A stretch of 7,946 nt of DNA from Candidatus Woesearchaeota archaeon. GTDB taxonomy: Archaea; Nanoarchaeota; Nanoarchaeia; Woesearchaeales; CALCXY01. The translations under genes and the position numbers were made by a program. The notes beneath the pieces were generated by a model. The model was not told the origin of the DNA and did no database searches. It saw only the letters and a list, made by a program, of their open reading frames with translations. Shown here piece by piece: positions 1 through 5,057 of this stretch. The stretch lies in NCBI GenBank assembly GCA_030751555.1, contig JASMFX010000002.1:1-7946 (forward strand), in the 5' to 3' direction. How positions within the stretch are numbered: the stretch's first letter is position 1; the number at the start of each line of letters is the position of its first letter.

Positions 1-815
1 ATCCTCAGTTTGATGCATTGAAAAAGGCTCTCTATATGAATATGTTAATGTATCATAGGGGAGAAGATAGTGGGGGGGTTGCTGGTGTTAATCCAGTTGC
101 TCAGTTTGGAACACCTCGTATATGGTCAGCTTCTGCCATGGATCAACCTGAAAATCTACATAATCTACTTTTTGAAAAAAAGGACAAAGATAGTCAAGAG
201 ATTATTCTCCCTCCTTATCATGGTATGGAATTTGCGACGTCTTTGATTTGTAGCCGAAGATACTGCACGACAGCACTTAATACTCCTGCGAATATGCAGC
301 CTATGCTTTATGACCATATGAGGCCAGTAAGGACATTGGCGGTTTCATGGAACGGAAATATGGCTAATTACGGAGAGCGTGTGCCTGATATTCAAAAAAG
401 GGGTTTATGGTTGAAAACTGGAACTGATACAGAAATGATTCTCCTTGATGGTGCTGAGGCATTAAAAATACAATCTGACGAAATGAAGGCAGAAAGAGAG
501 GCTCATTCAGGTGATCCTCTTACTTATCAACCACCAGATCTGGATTTGGGGCGTTTCATAAGAGATGCATCGAAAGAGTGGGATGGAGGGTATACTATTG
601 CTTTTCTTATTGGGACTGGAGATATGGTGTTTTGTACTGATCCTCATCATATCCGGCCTGGATGGATTTTGGAGACAGATGATTATATTGCAGGGGCGTC
701 AGAAGATGTTGCACTGAGAACTGTCTTTCAAGTGAAAAATAGGGATTTGCAATGTCTGGGGCCTGGACAGGCAATACTCATCAAGAATAAACATAAGGAG
801 GATGCATTGTACTAA
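1..815 (+). CDS. PurF-like class II glutamine amidotransferase subunit, 5' end outside window
   Basis: This is the Ntn-type glutaminase half of a PurF-like enzyme, which would release ammonia from glutamine for the partner encoded next. The frame is open to the window edge (codons from base 3), so the TTG at 18 is not the real start. By comparison with PurF only about 10-15 residues are missing, including the expected catalytic N-terminal Cys, which cannot be checked. Counting from base 18, visible motifs are HRGEDSGG (13-20, PurF HRGQE), RYCT (81-84, PurF RYST), WNGN (111-114, usually HNGN), TDTEM (136-140), DPHHIRPG (208-215, usually DPHGIRP) and ASEDVAL (227-233). There is extra length between the HRG and RYCT motifs and again after TDTEM. 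The stop TAA overlaps the next ATG (TAATG), so the two genes are almost surely co-translated. A glutaminase of another amidotransferase family is possible, but the PurF-like motifs and neighbour argue for PurF. Confidence 0.85.
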   Translation, partial: PQFDALKKALYMNMLMYHRGEDSGGVAGVNPVAQFGTPRIWSASAMDQPENLHNLLFEKKDKDSQEIILPPYHGMEFATSLICSRRYCTTALNTPANMQPMLYDHMRPVRTLAVSWNGNMANYGERVPDIQKRGLWLKTGTDTEMILLDGAEALKIQSDEMKAEREAHSGDPLTYQPPDLDLGRFIRDASKEWDGGYTIAFLIGTGDMVFCTDPHHIRPGWILETDDYIAGASEDVALRTVFQVKNRDLQCLGPGQAILIKNKHKEDALY

Positions 816-1750
816 TGAGCTTTGAAATAATTCAGCATAAACCAGCTGAAGTGCTAACACCCTGTGTTTTTGAAGATATTTACTTTGGGCACACAACATC
901 GACAAATGCGCATGGACAATCACACTCTCGTTTTAGACAGAGGCTTGGATATAATCTAGCATCTGCAGTTTATGAACAGATAAAAGAATTGGATCCTAGT
1001 AATTTGATAATTGTGCCTGTTCCTAACACGGCACGGACTGTTGCAAGAGGATTGGATGATGGTTTAAGAGAGATTCTATCACGTCAAGAAGGTCAACCAA
1101 AGGCTGTTAAGTATGATGAAGGACTCTTGAAGCTTACTAATTTTAGAATATTTATTGCTCATTCTGGTATTCGAGAGGCAAAAACTGCTACTGCTTTTGT
1201 TTATGATCCAGAGGTTATCGAGGGAAAGGATGTAATTGTGGTGGAAGATAGCTTAGTGAGAGGGCTTACCTTGCGTGAAAGAGCAATCGAAACCCTAGAG
1301 GAAGCTGGAGCTAAAAGCATTCATGCAGCAATGAGTTGTCCTCATATTTATCAGATCTGTCCTTATGGGATTGATTTTGCAACATATCAACAATTGATGG
1401 TTTATCGTGTTCTCAAGGAATTTATGACTTCGGAACAGAAGACACACTTCTATGATATAGCTAAGGCTCAAGAGCAAGAGGTTAGGCCAGAGAATGTTGT
1501 GGTACAAATCTATAAGCTCTTTGATCCTCAGGAAATCAGCAATCGGATGGCTAAGCAACTTGGGACGGATAGTATAACCTTTCAAACTATGGATGGTTTA
1601 CGTGAGGCTGTTGGAGATGGTAAAACCATTTGCTGTGCTTGCTTAAATGGTGATTATCCTACTGATGCCGGTGCTAGAGTAGCTAACCGGGCATATATTC
1701 TTGATTTTGAGGGAAAGAATCAGGTTCGCAGTCACGAAGTTTCGCGCTAA
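815..1750 (+). CDS. PurF-like phosphoribosyltransferase subunit with four Fe-S cluster cysteines
   Basis: This matches the C-terminal half of amidophosphoribosyltransferase (PurF), which transfers ammonia to PRPP to give phosphoribosylamine, the first step of de novo purine synthesis. Residues 17-48 resemble the PurF CxFExxYF region. VPVPNTAR (67-74) matches PurF VPVPDSGR. VIVVEDSLVRGLT (140-152) is the PRPP-binding motif, usually VVLVDDSIVRGTT. CPYGID (182-187) and CCACLNGDYPTD (273-284) match the PurF C-terminal region. C17, C182, C273 and C276 align with the four 4Fe-4S ligands of Bacillus-type PurF. At 311 residues it is longer than the corresponding half of bacterial PurF. Its ATG overlaps the preceding stop; an SD sequence GGAGG lies at 797-801, a long 13 nt away. 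The D-to-E, S-G-to-T-A and T-to-L changes in the substrate loops leave open a divergent substrate, so I give no gene symbol. Confidence 0.85.
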   Translation: MSFEIIQHKPAEVLTPCVFEDIYFGHTTSTNAHGQSHSRFRQRLGYNLASAVYEQIKELDPSNLIIVPVPNTARTVARGLDDGLREILSRQEGQPKAVKYDEGLLKLTNFRIFIAHSGIREAKTATAFVYDPEVIEGKDVIVVEDSLVRGLTLRERAIETLEEAGAKSIHAAMSCPHIYQICPYGIDFATYQQLMVYRVLKEFMTSEQKTHFYDIAKAQEQEVRPENVVVQIYKLFDPQEISNRMAKQLGTDSITFQTMDGLREAVGDGKTICCACLNGDYPTDAGARVANRAYILDFEGKNQVRSHEVSR

Positions 1751-1755
1751 AAGGC

Positions 1756-1761
1756 TTTTTT
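1756..1761 (+). terminator. Oligo-T terminator after the PurF-like pair
   Basis: A run of six T residues begins 6 nt after the stop codon, within a pyrimidine-rich stretch. Archaeal RNA polymerase can terminate at such U-tracts without a hairpin, and a separate promoter follows at about 1795. The assignment rests on position and composition only. Confidence 0.4.
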
Positions 1762-1790
1762 CTCTTTGTCACCCCTCTACAATACTCCAT

Positions 1791-1802
1791 AAAGTTTATA
1801 AT
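1791..1802 (+). promoter_or_regulatory. Archaeal TATA box with BRE-like purines for the coiled-coil cluster
   Basis: TTTATAAT (1795-1802) preceded by AAAG fits an archaeal BRE/TATA pair. A start site about 26 nt downstream of its centre would fall near 1825, giving a leader of about 18 nt that contains the SD sequence GGGGGTGA (1833-1840). Confidence 0.55.
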
Positions 1803-1832
1803 GCAAGGGTGTTAGAACTTTAGTACTGTTCA

Positions 1833-1840
1833 GGGGGTGA
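1833..1840 (+). promoter_or_regulatory. Shine-Dalgarno sequence that decides the ATG start at 1843
   Basis: GGGGGTGA differs by one base from the ideal archaeal SD sequence GGAGGTGA. A GTG codon at 1837 lies inside this sequence and is in frame, but it cannot serve both as start and as ribosome-binding site. The ATG at 1843 is therefore the better start. Confidence 0.6.
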
Positions 1841-1842
1841 AA

Positions 1843-2535
1843 ATGGGACTTTTAGATATATTTAAGGGGAAAAAGAAGGTAAAAGCTCTACCACCATTAG
1901 AGGGTTTGCCAAATCTTTCAGATGATATTCCTAACTTAAAACCTAGTGATCCTACAAGTGGGTCTGTACCTATGCCTCAACCTTCTGCTCCACCGATGCC
2001 TAGTGCACCTCATCCTCCAATGCATCAACCTTCTGCCCCTCCTATGCCTAGTGTACCTCTTCCTCCCATGCCTTCTCCTGTGACTCCTAGTCCTCCTAAA
2101 CTTATTCCAGCTCCACGTTCAAAAATTGTAAAACCAGGTATGCATCATGCGATGCCAAAACCACCATTACCGCCTACGCCTTCTCCTGTTGCCGGGCCTG
2201 GACCAGTGATTCCAGAACCAACTCCTGTTCCTGAGCATGTAGTAGAGCCTCCTAGGATTGTTAAACATCCAGGGCACTTAGAGGCACCACCTTCTCCTGA
2301 GGAATTGGGAGTGATACCTTCCTATGTCAAGGTGGAGGATTTTAAGGACATGCTTGGTGGTATACAAATTGTAAAGACTAACCTTAAGCAATGTGATGAG
2401 ATTTTTGAGAGATTAAATCAGGTTAAGAATGATGAAGACAAGGAATTTGAAAAGTGGAGAAGCAAATTAGAGGACTTGCAAAGAAAGTTAATCTATGTTG
2501 ATAAGGTTCTCTTTGAAGCAAAGGGGGAAGCATAA
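1843..2535 (+). CDS. Unrecognised protein: basic N-terminus, proline-rich linker, C-terminal helical domain
   Basis: I do not recognise a named family. From the ATG at 1843 the protein has 230 residues in three parts. Residues 1-14 (MGLLDIFKGKKKVK) form a short hydrophobic, then lysine-rich segment that could be an amphipathic membrane or partner anchor. Residues about 15-155 are a low-complexity linker dominated by Pro, Ala, Ser and Met, with a 15-residue unit present twice. Residues about 158-228 are charged and helical with no obvious transmembrane segment or signal peptide. This last domain aligns without gaps to nearly the whole of the next protein. The stop TAA overlaps the next gene's ATG by one base, and a third coiled-coil gene follows, so the three are probably one operon. 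An adaptor or scaffold role is an inference from architecture only. Confidence 0.85.
   Translation: MGLLDIFKGKKKVKALPPLEGLPNLSDDIPNLKPSDPTSGSVPMPQPSAPPMPSAPHPPMHQPSAPPMPSVPLPPMPSPVTPSPPKLIPAPRSKIVKPGMHHAMPKPPLPPTPSPVAGPGPVIPEPTPVPEHVVEPPRIVKHPGHLEAPPSPEELGVIPSYVKVEDFKDMLGGIQIVKTNLKQCDEIFERLNQVKNDEDKEFEKWRSKLEDLQRKLIYVDKVLFEAKGEA
1978..2070 (+). repeat. Two 45-nt in-frame repeats in the proline-rich linker
   Basis: Codons at 1978-2022 encode QPSAPPMPSAPHPPM. Codons at 2026-2070 encode the same 15 residues except for A to V and H to L. A single His codon separates the copies. Several of the DNA differences are silent, so the protein sequence rather than the DNA appears to be kept. Confidence 0.8.
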
Positions 2536-2765
2536 TGGAAAGAAAAGGAACGCCTATTTTTGTAAAACTTGAAGAGTATAAGGATATCCTCGATATACTT
2601 GCCATGATTAAAACTAAAACTAATGATGCCAAGGTGTTACTTCACAAGATAAATGAACTCAAAAAAGAGGAAGAGTCAAGTCTCACCCTTTGGCAAAAAG
2701 AGCTTGAGGAAATAGATAGGACCGTAGATGCTATCGATAAAATGCTCTATGTGCCTGATTCCTAA
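2535..2765 (+). CDS. Small helical protein, paralogue of the C-terminal domain of the upstream gene
   Basis: This 76-residue acidic, helix-rich protein has no recognised family name. Residues 6-72 align without a gap to the C-terminal 67-residue domain of the preceding gene, with about 19 identities. Shared positions include PxxVKxE, KDxL, KT, a single Trp in the middle and DKxL near the end. Hydrophobic residues recur in a heptad-like pattern, suggesting an antiparallel coiled coil or helical hairpin. The ATG overlaps the upstream TAA (TAATG), and a GGGGG stretch at 2523-2527 could act as ribosome-binding site, so this start is well supported. The most economical reading is a domain duplication whose products may form hetero-oligomers, with the proline-rich copy providing a tether. 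That partnership is inferred from adjacency and homology. Confidence 0.85.
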   Translation: MERKGTPIFVKLEEYKDILDILAMIKTKTNDAKVLLHKINELKKEEESSLTLWQKELEEIDRTVDAIDKMLYVPDS

Positions 2766-2771
2766 TCACAA

Positions 2772-3149
2772 ATGGCAAACGAAGAAACATTTTTTGTTCA
2801 GATATCGAATCCTCTTGAAGTTCGGAAGCATGTTTTAGTTACTTCTAAGCATTTATTGATGAATCTGAAAAAATATGAAGAGTTGCAGGATCTCAGAAGA
2901 CAGAAGGTAGAGACTAGCAGCATGTTGAAAGAAAAAGTGAAAGAGGTAAGAGTTTTGATGAGTCAGCTCTTAAATTTTATGCCAAAGACAAATATTAAGC
3001 CTCGTGTGCGAAAGGGTGTTTCTGGTGAGGCGAGGGAGAGCAAGGAAGTTGTTAGGGAGGTTGGTAAGATTCGCAAAGAGACAACAGGTGAATTAGATAA
3101 ACTTGAAAGAGAGTTGTTGAGTATTGAAAGGAAAATTGGAGATTTGTAA
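2772..3149 (+). CDS. Unrecognised coiled-coil protein, third gene of the cluster
   Basis: This 125-residue, highly charged protein is predicted to be almost entirely helical in two blocks. The first, about residues 10-70, has hydrophobic residues at heptad-like spacing and ends at NFMPKTN. The second, about 98-125, is a short basic-acidic coiled coil. They are joined by a basic linker (about 73-95) rich in Arg, Lys, Gly and Glu. It has no signal peptide, membrane segment or catalytic motif. Its opening FFVQIS loosely recalls IFVKLE at the start of the preceding protein, but I cannot claim homology over the rest. The gene starts 6 nt after the upstream stop, consistent with one transcript, but no clear SD sequence precedes the ATG, so translation may depend on coupling. 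The function is unknown. Confidence 0.8.
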   Translation: MANEETFFVQISNPLEVRKHVLVTSKHLLMNLKKYEELQDLRRQKVETSSMLKEKVKEVRVLMSQLLNFMPKTNIKPRVRKGVSGEARESKEVVREVGKIRKETTGELDKLERELLSIERKIGDL

Positions 3150-3157
3150 GGATAAGG

Positions 3158-3168
3158 TTTATTAAATA
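3158..3168 (+). promoter_or_regulatory. TATA box of the tRNA-Leu gene
   Basis: TTTATTAAATA has its centre about 27 nt upstream of the first base of the tRNA at 3191, the expected archaeal TATA-to-start distance. The promoter sits just after the stop codon of the coiled-coil cluster, so the tRNA can be transcribed independently. Confidence 0.65.
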
Positions 3169-3190
3169 GCGATTGATTCTATATCTTATT

Positions 3191-3314
3191 GCGGGGATGC
3201 CGGAGTGGCCAAACGGGGCAGACTCAAAACAATTGAGTGCTGAGCATATTATGCTATGAAGATAAGAAATCTGCTGGCTTAGTGCCTACGAGGGTTCGAA
3301 TCCCTTTCCCCGCA
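3191..3314 (+). tRNA. tRNA-Leu(CAA) containing an intron at position 37/38
   Basis: All arms can be drawn by hand. The acceptor stem is GCGGGGA/TCCCCGC (3191-3197/3307-3313) with discriminator A3314. The D arm is CCG/CGG (3200-3202/3214-3216) with an 11-nt loop containing GG. The anticodon stem is GCAGA/TCTGC (3218-3222/3270-3274), with C32, U33, anticodon CAA (3225-3227) and A37. The long variable arm (3275-3289, GGC/GCC stem) marks class II, and the T arm is GAGGG-TTCGAAT-CCCTT. Removing 3229-3268 leaves 84 nt, normal for tRNA-Leu. CC follows the discriminator but the full CCA is not encoded. The anticodon, long variable arm and discriminator A all agree with leucine. Five T residues at 3317-3321 are a likely terminator. 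Confidence 0.93.
3229..3268 (+). other. tRNA-Leu intron, 40 nt
   Basis: The boundary follows the canonical archaeal site between positions 37 and 38; runs of A on both sides make it ambiguous by one to three bases. In a bulge-helix-bulge fold the central helix would pair 3223-3226 with 3263-3266, giving three pairs and one C-A mismatch, and the inner helix is poor. Two local hairpins are visible: CTCAA (3223-3227, including the anticodon) with TTGAG (3233-3237), and AGCAT (3243-3247) with ATGCT (3251-3255). The motif is therefore relaxed rather than ideal. Confidence 0.75.
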
Positions 3315-3316
3315 CC

Positions 3317-3321
3317 TTTTT
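3317..3321 (+). terminator. Oligo-T tract after the tRNA
   Basis: Five consecutive T residues start 3 nt after the discriminator base of the tRNA, the usual place for an archaeal tRNA terminator. Read-through would extend the transcript into the tRNA-like element that follows. Confidence 0.45.
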
Positions 3322-3325
3322 AGCT

Positions 3326-3407
3326 TGAGGGGTTGAGCCAAACGAAACCCCTCTACTACTCCGCAGCCTACAGCCGGAACTGTAGGTTCTGAATCCCTTT
3401 CCCCTCA
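3326..3407 (+). other. tRNA-like or tRNA-derived element with repeated tRNA 3' end
   Basis: This 82-nt stretch starts with TGAGGGG and ends with CCCCTCA, which pair perfectly over 7 bp like an acceptor stem. Bases 3387-3404 repeat the tRNA-Leu 3' end (3295-3311) with one inserted T, and GCCAAACG (3337-3344) repeats the tRNA D-loop block at 3208-3215. Inside are two hairpins: GAGGGGTT (3327-3334) with AACCCCTC (3346-3353), which competes with the end pairing, and CCTACAG (3367-3373) with CTGTAGG (3380-3386) around the loop CCGGAA. I could not draw a proper D arm, a 7-nt anticodon loop or a paired T stem, so it is not an ordinary tRNA. It may be a decayed tRNA copy, an attachment-site scar or a small RNA. 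Confidence 0.55.
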
Positions 3408-3437
3408 GTATTTTCTATACAACTCTTTTTACAAACA

Positions 3438-3445
3438 TTTTTATA
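3438..3445 (+). promoter_or_regulatory. TATA box of the leaderless RNase J gene
   Basis: TTTTTATA has its centre 26-27 nt upstream of the A of the ATG at 3468. Transcription should begin at or next to the start codon. This fits the absence of an SD sequence in GTAGGTT just before the ATG. The surrounding T-tracts (3426-3430, 3450-3455) could also end read-through transcripts from upstream. Confidence 0.55.
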
Positions 3446-3467
3446 CTCATTTTTTGATTTGTAGGTT

Positions 3468-4802
3468 ATGGGAATAGAAATCTGTCCAGTAGGTGGTTAT
3501 GGGGAAGTAGGGAGGAATATGACTGCTATCCGAGTAGATGATGAGGTTGTTATTCTTGATATGGGGATCCATGTTCCTAATTGGATTAATCTAACTGAGG
3601 ATGAGGATATTAAAGATATTAGTGTTGAAGAGTTGAGGGCTGCAAAGGCTGTCCCTAATGATCGCATTATCAAAGACTGGAGAAAGGATGTCATAGCAAT
3701 CATTCCCAGCCATGCACACCTTGATCATGTAGCTGCGATACCATTTCTTGCTCAGCAGTATGACGCACCTGTGATTGCAACACCATTTACTATAGAAGTA
3801 TTGAAGGCTATTTTGACAGATGAGAAGATTAGTTTACCTAACAAATTGAAGAAAGTCAATGTCAATGCAAAGTTAAAGTTATCATCCAAAATAGAGGTTG
3901 AGTTTATCAACGTGACGCATTCAACACCTCAGAGCGTGCTTATTGCAGTCCACACAAAGTATGGCACTATTATCTATGCAAATGATTTCAAATTTGATAT
4001 GACTCCAACGCTGGGGCAGAAAGTTAATTTCGAAAGACTGAAAGCTATTGGGAAGAAAAAGGTTCTTGCTTTAATTTCTGAGTGTCTCTATGCCAATGAT
4101 CCTATCAAGATGCCCTCTGAAGCTGTGGCTAGAGATATGCTAAAAGAGGTGCTTCTAGGGATAGACAATAAGCGAAACGCTATCATTGTGACTACCTTTT
4201 CAAGCCATATCGCAAGACTTAAGAGCATTATTGAGATAGGGAGGAAAATGAATCGCAAGGTTGTTCTGCTTGGCAGGTCGTTAGCAAAATATGTCTATGC
4301 TGCAGAGAATGTGGGGTTGGTTAATTTTTCCAAAGACGCTGAGATCGTCAAGTACAGCAGTAAAATCAAGAGGAGACTCAGCAAGATCAGGGACAAGGAT
4401 CGTAATAAATATTTACTCATTATGACTGGCCATCAAGGCGAACCAAGGGCTACGCTGTCTAAGCTTATATTCCGTGAGATAAAATATACTCTCCGTAAGG
4501 GAGATCATGTGATCTTTGCCTCGAAGACCATCCCCACAGCGGATAATCTTAAGGCAAAGGAGGTTATCTGCAATAAACTAAGGAGCCAAGGAGTTCGGAT
4601 ATTTGAAAATATCCACGTATCTGGTCATGCTGGAAAAGAGGATTTGCGCGAGTTGATTCAATTAGTAAAGCCTCAATACATTATTCCAAGCCACGGTGAG
4701 ATGAGGATGGAGCAAGGGATGATGCTTCTCGCTGCTGAATTGGGATATGACAAGAAAAAAGTGATGATGGTACGAAACGGACAGCGTTTTAGTTTGGTTT
4801 AG
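3468..4802 (+). CDS. Archaeal ribonuclease J, beta-CASP metallo-beta-lactamase fold
   Basis: This is a zinc-dependent cytoplasmic RNase of the RNase J group, expected to trim or degrade RNA with 5'-to-3' exonuclease and possibly endonuclease activity. The 444-residue length matches archaeal RNase J, which lacks the long C-terminal domain of bacterial versions. Metallo-beta-lactamase motifs are LDMG (D31), SHAHLDH (81-87, the HxHxDH zinc site), H151 in VTHST and D173 in ANDFKFD. The beta-CASP part carries E205 in ISECLYA (motif A), H247 in FSSHIAR (motif B), H387 in VSGHAGKEDL (motif C) and PSHGE (407-411). There are no KH domains at the N-terminus, which argues against the aCPSF group. D173 sits in AND where TGD is more usual; the metal ligand itself is kept. 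The ATG at 3468 places the GGYGEVGRN strand where the family has it. The gene is probably leaderless. Confidence 0.93.
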   Translation: MGIEICPVGGYGEVGRNMTAIRVDDEVVILDMGIHVPNWINLTEDEDIKDISVEELRAAKAVPNDRIIKDWRKDVIAIIPSHAHLDHVAAIPFLAQQYDAPVIATPFTIEVLKAILTDEKISLPNKLKKVNVNAKLKLSSKIEVEFINVTHSTPQSVLIAVHTKYGTIIYANDFKFDMTPTLGQKVNFERLKAIGKKKVLALISECLYANDPIKMPSEAVARDMLKEVLLGIDNKRNAIIVTTFSSHIARLKSIIEIGRKMNRKVVLLGRSLAKYVYAAENVGLVNFSKDAEIVKYSSKIKRRLSKIRDKDRNKYLLIMTGHQGEPRATLSKLIFREIKYTLRKGDHVIFASKTIPTADNLKAKEVICNKLRSQGVRIFENIHVSGHAGKEDLRELIQLVKPQYIIPSHGEMRMEQGMMLLAAELGYDKKKVMMVRNGQRFSLV

Positions 4803-5057
4803 GCTTATTTTCTAGGCTCTGTTGACAATTCTTCTTTTTGGTGGCTATACCACCCATCATGCTACCTTGTATCGAGGGCCCGCCCCATCCTGGATGTGTT
4901 TTTTTGGCGGGAGTGTTTTCTGCTTTTTTTGGTAGAACCTTCCCCTTTGGGAGACAACCCTTGCGAAGGCCATTTTCTGTTGTGAGTACACGCATCTATA
5001 TTCTCAAGTATACAAATATTATTAAAAGAAAAGAGGCTACTCATATGAGGGGAAAAA
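4803..5057. other. Intergenic region with several inverted repeats, possible structured RNA
   Basis: This 255-nt gap between the RNase J and PCNA genes holds no convincing gene. It has GC-rich patches unlike the AT-rich surroundings. Pairings visible by eye are GGTGG (4840-4844) with CCACC (4850-4854), CTACC (4862-4866) with GGTAG (4931-4935), nested inside that CCCGCC (4879-4884) with GGCGGG (4906-4911), CATC (4886-4889) with GATG (4893-4896), and CCTT with AAGG around 4969-4979. Seven-T tracts at 4899-4905 and 4924-4930 could terminate transcription of the RNase J gene. I found no clear C/D-box or H/ACA motifs, and the inverted repeats do not fix the strand. Confidence 0.5.
5014..5052 (+). 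promoter_or_regulatory. Possible promoter and Shine-Dalgarno sequence of the PCNA gene
   Basis: AAATATTA (5014-5021) is a TATA-like stretch. A start site about 26 nt downstream would lie near 5044, leaving a short leader that includes GAGGGG (5047-5052), six bases before the ATG at 5058. The purine-rich SD sequence is fairly clear; the TATA box is one of several AT-rich choices here, another being CTATATTC at 4996-5003. Confidence 0.4.

Noticed and set aside
18..20. TTG as the start codon of the glutaminase gene
   Set aside because: The frame stays open upstream to the window edge, and the family needs more residues and a Cys before the HRG motif.
1837..1839. GTG as the start of the proline-rich protein
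   Set aside because: It lies within the Shine-Dalgarno sequence; the ATG two codons later fits better.
1978..2070. CRISPR or non-coding tandem array
   Set aside because: There are only two copies, both in frame and part of a proline-rich protein, with no spacers.
3191..3314. tRNA without an intron, using ACTCA/TGAGT as anticodon stem
   Set aside because: That loop lacks U33 and leaves 40 surplus bases. The intron model gives a perfect 5-bp anticodon stem and a normal 84-nt class II tRNA.
3468..4802. aCPSF-type (KH-domain) cleavage factor
   Set aside because: The metallo-beta-lactamase domain starts at residue 1 with no KH domains, and the length fits archaeal RNase J.
4803..5057. C/D-box small RNA on either strand
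   Set aside because: A TGATGG-like box C is present on the minus strand, but no box D CTGA lies at a suitable distance.
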